Below, in pieces: positions 18,712 to 28,703 of a DNA stretch of 64,000 nucleotides. Every line of letters begins with the position of its first letter. Position 1 is the first letter of the stretch. The DNA comes from Lachnospiraceae bacterium (GTDB lineage Bacteria > Bacillota > Clostridia > Lachnospirales > Lachnospiraceae), in contig JAIDOW010000071.1 in NCBI GenBank assembly GCA_029063085.1, forward strand, positions 46,116-110,115, read 5' to 3'. Below the pieces are notes generated by a model. It searched no databases. It saw nothing but the letters and a program-made list of their open reading frames with translations, and had not been told where the DNA came from. A program made the position numbers and the translations under genes.

Positions 18712-19617
18712 AAATGTCAGATCTGATATTGTAAAAAAACGACTTGTTTCACATATTTCGTTTTGGGGCAGACTGTTGCCATGTTTGAACGCATATTCCC
18801 TTGCCTCCTTTATGTTCATAGTGTGAAACCTTTTAAAATCATGGAGAAGATGTGCCTGGTCTGTATATCCGTACTGATGTACCGCATCTAAGACCTGAAA
18901 CTCTGGCTGAAACAAAATGTCATTCCATAAATACTGATACCTGACTAAAGAAGCCAGACGTTTCGGAGAAATCCCAATGTTTCCCTGAAACAGCCGTTCC
19001 AGATGCCTGCTGCTCGTATGAATATCCTTTGCCAGCTGTCCAATTTCTACATTTCCTTTTCGTTTCAACATTTCAAAAACCGCATCAGTTAAAACCGTAT
19101 TCCTTCTCTCTGGATGAATATGTTTCATCAGGTATTCTTCCGCCAGCCGGATCCTGCTTTCCATATCGGTAATATCAAACAAACATGGAGATATCACCCT
19201 TTGTAGCTTGGAAAAATGATGCCCCACCTCAAAAAAAGCATTTCTCGTGTTCGACATGGATTCTTCCGAAAAAAGAACAGCACACCATGCAAAAAAACGG
19301 ATTGCAAATATGGACACCACTTTCTCCTCATCATTAGCATCATATGTCGTAAATGTCCTGTCATCAATTCCACAGAACCCTCCGTCAATCCGGTTATTAG
19401 TAAAATCTACCGTAAAAATAATATCTACGCAGGTGTCCGGCGTCACAATCCCCCTCGTTGGTATATCTGTTTTCCTATGCCTGTATGGCTCTTTTGTTCC
19501 CCAGAAACATTTTATATACGGTTTTAACGCTTCACATGGTGCAAATTCCATATAGGATTCATTATGTGCAAAAGGCGTAGCGGTAATTGGATGATAAAAA
19601 ACTCTCATTTCCGACAT
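18709..19617 (-). CDS. AraC family transcriptional regulator
   Basis: C-terminal HTH: IGQLAKDIHTSSRHLERLFQGNIGISPKRLASLVRYQ...YTDQAHLLHDFKRFH. Confidence 0.85.
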   Translation of the reverse strand: MSEMRVFYHPITATPFAHNESYMEFAPCEALKPYIKCFWGTKEPYRHRKTDIPTRGIVTPDTCVDIIFTVDFTNNRIDGGFCGIDDRTFTTYDANDEEKVVSIFAIRFFAWCAVLFSEESMSNTRNAFFEVGHHFSKLQRVISPCLFDITDMESRIRLAEEYLMKHIHPERRNTVLTDAVFEMLKRKGNVEIGQLAKDIHTSSRHLERLFQGNIGISPKRLASLVRYQYLWNDILFQPEFQVLDAVHQYGYTDQAHLLHDFKRFHTMNIKEAREYAFKHGNSLPQNEICETSRFFTISDLTF

Positions 19618-19715
19618 CTCCCATCTAACGTAGTAATTTTTATATAAAACTGTCTGTCTTCATACCATGACAACACTTACAATCGTTCCAAATCTGATTT
19701 CCAAAGTCAACAACC

Positions 19716-19782
19716 CTGCGGCAGTCGCCAAATGTGCATGCAAACGCGCACACTTGGCTCGTCCTCGCGGGAATCAATATTT
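19716..19782. repeat. Core-only copy of the dispersed intergenic repeat
   Basis: CTGCGGCAGTCGCCAAATGTGCATGCAAA...CACTTGGCTCG parallels CTGCGATAGTCGCCAAATGTATATACAAG...CGCTTGACCCA of R2. Confidence 0.65.
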
Positions 19783-19899
19783 TCTGGTATTGATACTATA
19801 TTCGTGTTATGATGGCTATAATATAGTTATAGTAATTTTACAATAATTTCAGATATCAGACAACTTATCCATGATTACCGAAAGAGAGGGATAGAATAA

Positions 19900-20967
19900 A
19901 TGAAACAGAAACATAATGATTACATTGCCATTCCGGCATTTTTAAAGGTAGAAAACGGTGCACTTGACAGAATTGGCACTTATTTAAAAGATAGTGACAT
20001 TCAAAAGGTTGTTATTTTCTTCGGAAACGGATTAATTGATATGTTCGGAAGTACCGTTATGGAATCCCTGCTGCATGCAGACATTGAAGTTTTGGAATAT
20101 CAGGAGTTAGACTCGGTTTGCTTAGAAGATATCACAGCCCTTGCTTTCAGTCTTCCGAGTAAAACACAGGCGGTGATCGGTCTCGGCGGCGGCAAAGTCA
20201 TTGATGCCGCAAAATACAGCGGATTTTTACGCAAGCTTCCTTTTATCAGTGTGCCCACTTCCGCTTCCAGCGACGGATTCTCCAGTGCCAGTGCATCCAT
20301 TCTGATCGATGGCAGGCGAAATTCCGTTCCTGCCAGAATGCCCTATGGCATCATCGTGGATACTGCGGTAATCAAAAGTGCACCAAAACACTTTCTGTAT
20401 TCCGGTATCGGGGACATGGTATCAAAAATCACCGCACTATACGACTGGCAGTATGAAGAGGATAACGGTTATGCGGAAGTAAATGATTTCGCCATGATGA
20501 TTGCAAAAAAAGCAGTCAACAGCTTCGTCAGGACTCCTTTTTCCGATATCCGGGATGATTTATTTTTAAAAGAATTACTGGATTCTCTGGCCATGAGTGG
20601 CGTTGCAAACGAAATTGCAGGAAACAGTGCTCCTACCAGCGGCAGTGAACATTTAATTTCCCATGCCTTGGATAAAATACTGGAAGTTCCCCAGCTTCAC
20701 GGCATTCAGGTAGGCATTGCAACATATCTGATGAGCGTCGTGCAAAACCACCGCTTTAAACGGGTGCATACCATTTTTACGGATACCGGATTTTTCGATT
20801 ATGTGGAAACTCTGGCATTGGATGTAAAAGATTATGAAAATGCCATTGACCTTGCCCCTTCCATCAAACCATTCCGACATACTTATATCCACGAGGAAAC
20901 ATACAGGCAACAGGCAAAAGAACTGCTTTATCACGATAGCACTTTAAAACAACTCTTCCATGTCTGA
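19900..20967 (+). CDS. sn-glycerol-1-phosphate dehydrogenase-like (AraM/EgsA family)
   Basis: IGLGGGKVIDAAKYSG, SVPTSASSDGFSSASASI, SGSEHLISHALD motifs. Confidence 0.85.
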   Translation: MKQKHNDYIAIPAFLKVENGALDRIGTYLKDSDIQKVVIFFGNGLIDMFGSTVMESLLHADIEVLEYQELDSVCLEDITALAFSLPSKTQAVIGLGGGKVIDAAKYSGFLRKLPFISVPTSASSDGFSSASASILIDGRRNSVPARMPYGIIVDTAVIKSAPKHFLYSGIGDMVSKITALYDWQYEEDNGYAEVNDFAMMIAKKAVNSFVRTPFSDIRDDLFLKELLDSLAMSGVANEIAGNSAPTSGSEHLISHALDKILEVPQLHGIQVGIATYLMSVVQNHRFKRVHTIFTDTGFFDYVETLALDVKDYENAIDLAPSIKPFRHTYIHEETYRQQAKELLYHDSTLKQLFHV

Positions 20968-21011
20968 AAAACCAGCCTTTCGTAAGCAGCAGAGATATCA
21001 ACACCGTTATC

Positions 21012-21662
21012 TTAAAATCCATATAGCAGCTTTGCCATGCCTAATTCATTATAGAAGAAAAACCGGCATAAAAACATAACTGCTATATAGATAACCGCTT
21101 CATATTTGCAATACTCTACTGGCATTATATCCTTTTTGGTTATAGAAACATATAACCGGAATATTAAAAATCCCAGTATCGCTCCAGCAGTGTTTGCAAT
21201 CAAATCATCAATATCTGTACTCCTGATATTTAAGAGCTGACTGATCTCTACCAGCAGGGATAATGATATTCCTGCAATCAAAACAGATTTTATTTTGTTT
21301 AACTTTGACCAGATTAATGGCAGTAAAAATCCAAGCGGCATAAACAGCACTATATTGAGCCAATAATATAGTACATAGTTATAATATTCCACATATTCAT
21401 TTTTAATATCGGAAAACGGAATCAAATTTAACCTGTCTGGATGAAACTCCATCCCATACTGTTTAATGTGAAATATCGTGCCCGCACCCGTAACATAAAA
21501 AACACCAAACAGATACACTGCAAAAACAGCCAGCAATAATATATGTCCACCTGTTTTTTTCATATTTCTTCTCTTATACATCAGACCATATATCACTATC
21601 ATTATCGCTGCCGGTATCATAATTACCAAAAATTCATATCCTGTCATTATCAAATCTTCCAT
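21012..21662 (-). CDS. VanZ-like family protein
   Basis: NLIPFSDIKNEY...LNIVLFMPLGFLLPL...SLLVEISQLLNIRSTDIDDLIANTAGAILGF. Confidence 0.88.
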   Translation of the reverse strand: MEDLIMTGYEFLVIMIPAAIMIVIYGLMYKRRNMKKTGGHILLLAVFAVYLFGVFYVTGAGTIFHIKQYGMEFHPDRLNLIPFSDIKNEYVEYYNYVLYYWLNIVLFMPLGFLLPLIWSKLNKIKSVLIAGISLSLLVEISQLLNIRSTDIDDLIANTAGAILGFLIFRLYVSITKKDIMPVEYCKYEAVIYIAVMFLCRFFFYNELGMAKLLYGF

Positions 21663-21906
21663 AAGTAAACCTCCACTTCTCACTGTCATAACAGACATTA
21701 TAACATAACCCATCTCACTGTTTTTTTATTATTTATGAAAAAATCCTTACAAAAAATCTTTAAAAACTTAAGGAATCTTAAGAATTTTTCTATTGATATT
21801 GAAAAGAAACTATGATAACTTGAGTTTTGTGAAATTTATGTGTAATTATAATTTTAAAAGAGGAACAGCGACAGAAGTCTGCTTTGTTCCATAGATGGAG
21901 GCAGAT

Positions 21907-23442
21907 ATGAATAACGTTTTAGAATATCTTGAGGCAAGTGCGGCGGCCTTTCCTGATAAAATCGCTGCAAGAGATGACAAAATCTCATGTACCTACAAGG
22001 AACTGCTCTCCGATGCAAGGCGAATCGGCACAATGCTTACGACGAAAACAGATATCAGAAAACCGATCGCTGTTTTTATGGATAAGAGTGTTGCCACACT
22101 AAAATACTTTATGGGTATCCTTTATGCCGGATGCTTTTACGTACTGGTAGACCCTTCTTTTCCAACAGCGAGAATCCGACAGATTCTTGATGTATTAGAA
22201 TCCGATATCGTGATAACGGAGCATTCTAATGAGGAAAAGCTTAAAAGTACCGGATACGACAAAGAAATAATATATTTCGAGAAACCATTAAAGGATACAT
22301 CCATACAGGAATCCAACGAACAGCTTATGGCTGTGCGGCAAAGACTGACAGATACGGACCCTGTTTATTGTAATTTCACATCCGGTTCTACCGGCGTTCC
22401 AAAAGGTGTTTTAATATGCCACCGCTCTGTCATCGATTTTATTGAACAGTTTACAAAAACATTTGACATTACCAGTGAGGATATAATCGGCAACCAGGCT
22501 CCATTTGATTTTGATGTATCCGTAAAGGATATATACAGTACACTGAAAACAGGAGCGACTTTAGTTATTATTCCAAGGTCTTATTTTATGTTTCCTAATG
22601 CAGTAGTTGATATGTTAGATGATAATGAAGTGACCACTTTGATATGGGCAGTATCGGCTCTTTGCCTGTTAAACCGTCTCCACGGACTAAAGCATAAGGT
22701 TCCGTCCAATATTAATAAGATTTTATTCAGTGGAGAAATGATGCCAATCAAACAGTTGAATGTATGGCGTTCCTATTATCCTAATGCCATGTTTGTCAAT
22801 CTGTACGGACCGACCGAAATCACCTGCAACTGCACATATTATATACTGGATAAAGACTTTTCAGAGGACGACAGGCTTCCGATGGGACAGGCATTTGCAA
22901 ACGAACGGGTTTTTTTACTGGATGATACTGATAACGAGATTTTGGCAGGACAAATAGAAAACTCCGGTGAGGTATGCGTAGCCGGCACTTGCCTTGCCCT
23001 TGGTTATTATAATAACCCTGACGCATCCAAAAAAGCATTTACCCCTAATCCATTACAATCCAAATGGTCTGAAACCATATACAGGACCGGCGACCTTGCA
23101 TATTACGGTGCTGACGGGCTGCTTTACTTTGCCGGAAGAAAGGATTTTCAGATCAAGCATATGGGACACCGCATTGAACTGGAAGAAATTGAGAGTGTAC
23201 TTGGGAGTGTCAGTACGGTTGAACATGCCTGCTGCTTCTTTGACGAGAAAAAAAGCAAAATAGTAGCTTTCTATGTAGGGACGGCTGATAAAAAGGAAAT
23301 ACTGGATGAGATGAGAAAAAAGGTTCCTGAATACATGCTGCCCAACGTTCTCCGCCCTCTGGAATCGCTGCCTCTTACCAAAAACGGCAAAACAGACAGA
23401 AAACTTCTGAAAGAAATATATGAAAACCAAAAGAAAGGTTGA
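21907..23442 (+). CDS. DltA-like amino acid adenylation enzyme
   Basis: NFTSGSTGVPKGVLI, NLYGPTEITCNCTYY, YRTGDLAYYGADGLLYFAGRKDFQIKHMGHRIELEEIE, PLTKNGKTDRK; stand-alone A-domain, SD GGAGG. Confidence 0.92.
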   Translation: MNNVLEYLEASAAAFPDKIAARDDKISCTYKELLSDARRIGTMLTTKTDIRKPIAVFMDKSVATLKYFMGILYAGCFYVLVDPSFPTARIRQILDVLESDIVITEHSNEEKLKSTGYDKEIIYFEKPLKDTSIQESNEQLMAVRQRLTDTDPVYCNFTSGSTGVPKGVLICHRSVIDFIEQFTKTFDITSEDIIGNQAPFDFDVSVKDIYSTLKTGATLVIIPRSYFMFPNAVVDMLDDNEVTTLIWAVSALCLLNRLHGLKHKVPSNINKILFSGEMMPIKQLNVWRSYYPNAMFVNLYGPTEITCNCTYYILDKDFSEDDRLPMGQAFANERVFLLDDTDNEILAGQIENSGEVCVAGTCLALGYYNNPDASKKAFTPNPLQSKWSETIYRTGDLAYYGADGLLYFAGRKDFQIKHMGHRIELEEIESVLGSVSTVEHACCFFDEKKSKIVAFYVGTADKKEILDEMRKKVPEYMLPNVLRPLESLPLTKNGKTDRKLLKEIYENQKKG

Positions 23443-23455
23443 AAGAGTGGATTAT

Positions 23456-24688
23456 ATGCAGCAGGATATGTTTCGATCAATAGCTTCTGATTATGAAACA
23501 CCCACATATGTGTTTGATATGCGGGCACTGGCACAACGGGTTGATTTTATTAGAAAACTGCTTCCTAAAGAAACCAAGCTTTGCTTTGCCATGAAAGCAA
23601 ATCCATTTATGGCAGGTGTTCTCGCAGATATGGTGGACAGGCTGGAGGTCTGCTCCCCGGGCGAATATGAAATCTGCATCCGGGAACGGATCGATCCTGA
23701 AAAAATTGTAGTATCGGGTGTAAATAAAACCCTGGCATCCATGGAACGAATCCTATCTTATAGCCACGGTGCAGGCATCTATACGATTGAATCAGAGCTC
23801 CACTACCAGATATTAAAGCAGTGTGCCGGTAGAATAAACAAAAGGCTTAAAGTACTGTTACGGCTTTCCAGCGGCAACCAGTTTGGCATGGATGAGCCCA
23901 CATTAGAACGGGTACTTGCATCCATACAGACTGACAATATCGCAGATATAATCGGAATCCATTACTATGCAGGTACACAAAAGAAGATGTCAAAGCTGGA
24001 AAATGAACTACAACAGTTAGAGATTTATGGTGCAAAACTAAAGGAGAAGTATCACATCTCCGATATGGAGCTGGAATACGGTCCCGGACTGATGGTATCC
24101 TATTTTGAAGATGCCAGTCCATCGGAACTTACCGCATCCGATGCAAAAAAACAACTTGAAACCCTTAATAATCTTTTATCCGACATGCATGCTTACGGAA
24201 ATATTTCTATAGAACTGGGAAGATTCCTAACTTCGGACTGCGGATATTATATGACACAAATTATGGATATCAAACATACCGGTAAAGCCGGATTTATCAT
24301 TGTAGATGGCGGAATTCATCAAATTAACTATTTCGGACAGATGATGGGTATGAAAAAACCATATATACAGCTTGTAAAAGCAAACAGCCATGAATCAGAT
24401 ATATCGGAAAATGCCGGAAAATGGACAATATGCGGTTCCCTTTGTACAGTGAATGATGTACTTGTCCGCCAGATAGAACTGGATTCCTTTGAAACAGGAG
24501 ACTTTCTGGTGTTTGAGCGATGCGGTGCTTATGCCGTAACAGAGGGCATGGCATTATTCTTAAGCCGTGAGCTGCCACAGGTACTTTTAATTGACTTGGA
24601 TGGAAATATCCGTATTTTAAGAAAGAAAACGGAAATCAATATATTAAACAGTAAAATGGAGGAAAACGAATATGGAAAAACTAATTGA
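23456..24688 (+). CDS. Fold-type III PLP-dependent decarboxylase (LysA/BtrK-like)
   Basis: KLCFAMKANPF (PLP Lys), VCSPGEYEIC, GIHYYAGTQ, ELGRFLTSDCGYYM, CGSLCTVNDVL, ERCGAYAVTEGMALF. Confidence 0.9.
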   Translation: MQQDMFRSIASDYETPTYVFDMRALAQRVDFIRKLLPKETKLCFAMKANPFMAGVLADMVDRLEVCSPGEYEICIRERIDPEKIVVSGVNKTLASMERILSYSHGAGIYTIESELHYQILKQCAGRINKRLKVLLRLSSGNQFGMDEPTLERVLASIQTDNIADIIGIHYYAGTQKKMSKLENELQQLEIYGAKLKEKYHISDMELEYGPGLMVSYFEDASPSELTASDAKKQLETLNNLLSDMHAYGNISIELGRFLTSDCGYYMTQIMDIKHTGKAGFIIVDGGIHQINYFGQMMGMKKPYIQLVKANSHESDISENAGKWTICGSLCTVNDVLVRQIELDSFETGDFLVFERCGAYAVTEGMALFLSRELPQVLLIDLDGNIRILRKKTEINILNSKMEENEYGKTN

Positions 24689-24902
24689 GATTTTGGAAGA
24701 GATTTTACCGGGAGAGGATGTGGAAAACTGTACTACACTTGTGGATGACCACATTCTGACTTCCTTTGATATCCTATCTCTCGTATCCGAGATTGAGGAT
24801 GCATTTGATGTGGAGGTATCTCCGGCAGAGCTGACACCCGAGAATTTCAATTCTGCCGCATCACTCTGGGAAATGATTGGCAGATTAAAGGAGGAGAATT
24901 AG
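24672..24902 (+). CDS. DltC-like acyl/peptidyl carrier protein
   Basis: 76 aa, helical carrier fold with Ser in HILTSFDILSLVSEIEDAFDVEV. Confidence 0.88.
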   Translation: MEKLIEILEEILPGEDVENCTTLVDDHILTSFDILSLVSEIEDAFDVEVSPAELTPENFNSAASLWEMIGRLKEEN

Positions 24903-24903
24903 A

Positions 24904-26394
24904 TTGGAGTATCATTTACTGACCTACAGTCTGTTGTTCCTGCCTATCGTTGCTATTTTATATCAGTTTACACCTGCCAGACTCCGCTGGATTGTTCTGC
25001 TTGCTGCTGACTATCTCTTTTTCTGGATGGTCAGCAAATGGCTGATCATTTTCCTGTTCATCGCAACACTTACCACATATGGAACAGGCAGGATTCTAAC
25101 TTACGTAACGGAACACTCCACCGTAAAAGGAAAACAACTGACCAAAAAGAAACGATGTGTTCTTGCACTGGGAATTGCAATCACTCTGGGTATGTTAATT
25201 GTATTCAAATATTTAAAAATATTTGGACTTTCCCTAATTGCACCCATTGGTATATCCTATTACACCCTTCAGACAATATCTTATATGACTGATGTATATC
25301 GCGGAACCATAAAAGCAGACACCAACTTCGCAAAAGTTGCTCTCTACCTAAGCTTCTTTCCACAGATCATGGAAGGTCCCATCAGCAGATATTCGCAAAC
25401 AGCAGATGCTCTCTTTGCAGGCAGAAGCATTGAATACTGCAATCTGACATATGGGTATCAGCGCATTCTATGGGGACTCTTTAAAAAAATGATGGTTGCA
25501 GACCGACTTGCACCTGTTATTTTTAAAATATTTGGAGACTATGAAAAATACGACGGTGCAGCCGTAGCTGTAGCCGTTATCTGCTATACGATTCAGCTCT
25601 ATACGGAATTTTCGGGCGGCATGGACATCATTTTAGGAAGCGGCGAAATATTTGGCATAACTCTTCCTGAAAATTTCCGCCAGCCGTTTTTTGCCAGCAG
25701 TGCTTCTGACTTCTGGCGCAGATGGCATATTACACTTGGAACATGGTTAAAAGATTATATCTTTTACCCTCTATCACTGGCAAAGCCTGTAAAGAATTTT
25801 GCAAAGAAAGTCAAAGCTTCCTGTGGCATCCGTGTCAGCAGGTTTGTGGCACCCACCATTGCCCTGTTCTTTGTATGGCTTTCAAACGGTATCTGGCATG
25901 GTGCAGGATGGACATATTTATTTTACGGTATGTACTATTTTGTACTGATATTTATAGAAAACATAACGGAAGAACCTATCGGAAAACTCATTACAAAATG
26001 GAATATCCATACAGAGAAACTGGGATGGCGGTTACTCACTGCTTTCAGACTCTTTATCATCATCAATGTGGGCGAGCTGTTTTTCCGTGCTCCAAGTGTT
26101 ACACAGGGCTTCGGCATGCTTGGAAGAATACTGACAAACTTCCACATTTCCATACTGAATGCAATGGATTTTGGACTAGATAACTATGATATCCTGCTTT
26201 CCATGGCTGGAATCTTCATTGTTCTCATGGTAGATATTATCCATGAAAAAGGGATTTCTATCCGTGATAAAATTGCTTCCTGCAGGCTGCCGGTACGCTG
26301 GGGATTCTGGTATGCAGTGATTTTCTTTATTATCATATTTGGGGCTTATGGTGCCGGTTATACCGTTGTAGATATGATTTATGCAGCTTATTAG
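24904..26394 (+). CDS. MBOAT family O-acyltransferase (DltB-like)
   Basis: DFWRRWHITLGTWLKDYIFYPL and SNGIWHGAGWTYLFYGMYY (MBOAT His); TTG start. Confidence 0.93.
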   Translation: MEYHLLTYSLLFLPIVAILYQFTPARLRWIVLLAADYLFFWMVSKWLIIFLFIATLTTYGTGRILTYVTEHSTVKGKQLTKKKRCVLALGIAITLGMLIVFKYLKIFGLSLIAPIGISYYTLQTISYMTDVYRGTIKADTNFAKVALYLSFFPQIMEGPISRYSQTADALFAGRSIEYCNLTYGYQRILWGLFKKMMVADRLAPVIFKIFGDYEKYDGAAVAVAVICYTIQLYTEFSGGMDIILGSGEIFGITLPENFRQPFFASSASDFWRRWHITLGTWLKDYIFYPLSLAKPVKNFAKKVKASCGIRVSRFVAPTIALFFVWLSNGIWHGAGWTYLFYGMYYFVLIFIENITEEPIGKLITKWNIHTEKLGWRLLTAFRLFIIINVGELFFRAPSVTQGFGMLGRILTNFHISILNAMDFGLDNYDILLSMAGIFIVLMVDIIHEKGISIRDKIASCRLPVRWGFWYAVIFFIIIFGAYGAGYTVVDMIYAAY

Positions 26395-26426
26395 GAGCGT
26401 TAAAAGGGATATGGAGGAACAGGAAA

Positions 26427-27341
26427 TTGAAGTTAAATAAAAATATATTAAAATGTGCCGGATTTTTGCTTGGTCTTATTATACTGCTTATCGCCACATC
26501 ATACTTTTTCCGCCGCAAGGACGGGCTTTACGTATATGATTCCCTTTCTGTCAGTGTAAAATCCGCAGATATCAAAGCGGAACCTGCTGACAGCTTAGAC
26601 GTCCTTTTTTTCGGTGACAGCGAAAGTTATGCAGCTTTTTATCCCAATTATCTGTATTCAAAATTTGGATACACTTCCTTTGTCTGTGGTACAGCTGCCC
26701 AAAAAATCTGCGATACTTATGCAATCTTAAAAAATGCTTTTGAAACCCAGTCTCCAAAGATCATTGTCCTGGAAACAAACTGTCTTTTCCGGAAACTGAA
26801 ACCAAAAGAGAAAAAACCAGATCTTGCCATGGACTATCTGACAGATACCTTTCCTGCATTTGCAAATCACACAATGTGGAAAGGATGGGCAAGAAAGCTT
26901 CTGCCCAAAAGCAGGGACGTGAAGCGCCGAAAAGAAAAAGGATTTATCGTAAGAGAAAATGTAATTCCCTATAAAGGCGGCAATTATATGCGTAAGACAA
27001 AGAAAAAGTGCAAGGTTCCAAAGGAAATAACCGCTTATCTGGAAAAAATCATTGACCTTTGTGAGGAAAACAATGCCACTCTTCTTTTAGTAAGCACACC
27101 ATCCTCAAAGAACTGGAATTATAAGAAACACAATGGTACAAAGCTTTGTGCAGATACCTATAATATTACCTATATCGATCTCAATCTGGATAAGAGCATT
27201 AACATCGACTGGTCATCTGACACCAAAGACGGCGGCGACCATTTGAATCTTGCCGGAGCCAAAAAAGTAACGAAATTCATGGGCAAATATTTCCGTGAAA
27301 ACTTTGACCTGACAGACAGACGGGATAAAAAAGAAAAGTAA
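26427..27341 (+). CDS. DltD-like/SGNH-type secreted or membrane-anchored protein
   Basis: N-terminal TM, LFFGDSESYAAF block and C-terminal DGGDHLNLAGAKKV; TTG start; last gene of operon. Confidence 0.8.
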   Translation: MKLNKNILKCAGFLLGLIILLIATSYFFRRKDGLYVYDSLSVSVKSADIKAEPADSLDVLFFGDSESYAAFYPNYLYSKFGYTSFVCGTAAQKICDTYAILKNAFETQSPKIIVLETNCLFRKLKPKEKKPDLAMDYLTDTFPAFANHTMWKGWARKLLPKSRDVKRRKEKGFIVRENVIPYKGGNYMRKTKKKCKVPKEITAYLEKIIDLCEENNATLLLVSTPSSKNWNYKKHNGTKLCADTYNITYIDLNLDKSINIDWSSDTKDGGDHLNLAGAKKVTKFMGKYFRENFDLTDRRDKKEK

Positions 27342-27349
27342 TAAATATC

Positions 27350-27394
27350 AAAGGACAGTCACACTAAGACAAATTTTGTGGACTGTCCTTTCTA
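27350..27394 (+). terminator. Terminator of dlt-like operon
   Basis: AAAGGACAGTC...GACTGTCCTTTCT hairpin. Confidence 0.8.
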
Positions 27395-27428
27395 AACCCT
27401 TAAATTCCGCTATATATCATTTTTATCA

Positions 27429-28649
27429 TTAAACAAGCAAAGGTTTCATCTTATCCTCAAAAAATTCTGCAACATCATCCTTGGGACGAATCGTATAATG
27501 TTGAAAATGAAATGCTGCTTCTAATTCATTTCTTTTTTCTGTATCTATATCATACTGTTTCATATGACCAGGGTCGTCTACCTCGATAAATGCAGAACGC
27601 ATAGGAACATAAGAATCTATTATTAAAAAATCTGCTCTGTATTTATGTCTGATTTCCAATCCTCTATAACGATATTGCGGCAATAATAATGGTATTGCCT
27701 CGTATTCTAAAGGTTTATCTTTCAGACTATCTGTAAACTCTAAAAATTTTTCTACAAATAGTCGTTCACTGTATGTTAGCTCACTGTCAAAATAAGAATA
27801 AAATTCTTTCACATCCGTAACATGAATCAAGCGTTCTCTGGGATTCAAATTACCATCATGAATCACAAAACCTGTCTTCAGCAAATGTCCAATAGAAAAT
27901 GGTTTAAATGATACTCTTCGGTTCAGCGCACTATAATTCCCCCATGTCTCTTCCTCTCCTAAGCGTTCTGCCCTCAATCTGGGAGAAATATAGAGTGACT
28001 TTACATTTTCTATTCCAAAGCTGCTGCCATTTTGCCCCATATGCACTTCTCCAATATTTGTTTTTGGGGTAATTCTCGCTTTATACTGCCAATAAAAATT
28101 CCTGCTTAAGAAATTCCATACATATTTCTCCAAAGCACTGCCATTAAAAAAAAGTGCCGCCTTATCATTATTATGTCTAATCTGATTGATACATTCCTTA
28201 AAGCTGTCCCGTCCCTCATCAAACGCAGAAAAGGCACGATGTTCTAGATCTACATTTCCCAATACATGTACACTAATCATCCCATTAAAACTGCTTTTAA
28301 ACTCCGTATCTTTATCGAAGATTTGAGCAAATTCCTTTGCAGCCTCCGCTTCACATTCTTTCATTTCTCTTTCTGCTTTTCGTGCTTTTCCCAAACATAA
28401 AGAAAATGTATCATCTTTTACACCCGTTATGACAATCACATTATCCCCTCTTAATTCACACAAAAATTCGACTTCTGAAACATCTATGTACTGGTATAAT
28501 ATTTTTTTAACATTCTTATCTTTTACAGGATATGCGTTATATACTTTTTGTTCTGTAACCAGTTTACCAACATCAAAAACTGTTTTACAAACTGGAGTAT
28601 CAACACATAACATTCCTCTTATAATATTTGCTTCTTCATTCAATAACAT
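27429..28649 (-). CDS. Hypothetical protein with C-terminal DUF559/Vsr-like PD-(D/E)XK nuclease motif
   Basis: C-terminal YRADFLIIDSYVPMRSAFIEVDDPGHMKQYDIDTEKRNELEAAFHFQHYTIRP. Confidence 0.6.
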   Translation of the reverse strand: MLLNEEANIIRGMLCVDTPVCKTVFDVGKLVTEQKVYNAYPVKDKNVKKILYQYIDVSEVEFLCELRGDNVIVITGVKDDTFSLCLGKARKAEREMKECEAEAAKEFAQIFDKDTEFKSSFNGMISVHVLGNVDLEHRAFSAFDEGRDSFKECINQIRHNNDKAALFFNGSALEKYVWNFLSRNFYWQYKARITPKTNIGEVHMGQNGSSFGIENVKSLYISPRLRAERLGEEETWGNYSALNRRVSFKPFSIGHLLKTGFVIHDGNLNPRERLIHVTDVKEFYSYFDSELTYSERLFVEKFLEFTDSLKDKPLEYEAIPLLLPQYRYRGLEIRHKYRADFLIIDSYVPMRSAFIEVDDPGHMKQYDIDTEKRNELEAAFHFQHYTIRPKDDVAEFFEDKMKPLLV

Positions 28650-28703
28650 ATTGTTTTCGCCTTCATATCATACTTACTATCTATATCAACATAATATAGC
28701 AGT

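Noticed and set aside
21907-27341. Plain canonical dltABCD operon for D-alanylation
   Set aside because: The PLP decarboxylase between the A-domain and carrier genes and the order A-decarboxylase-C-B-D-like depart from canonical dltABCD, so gene symbols were not assigned.
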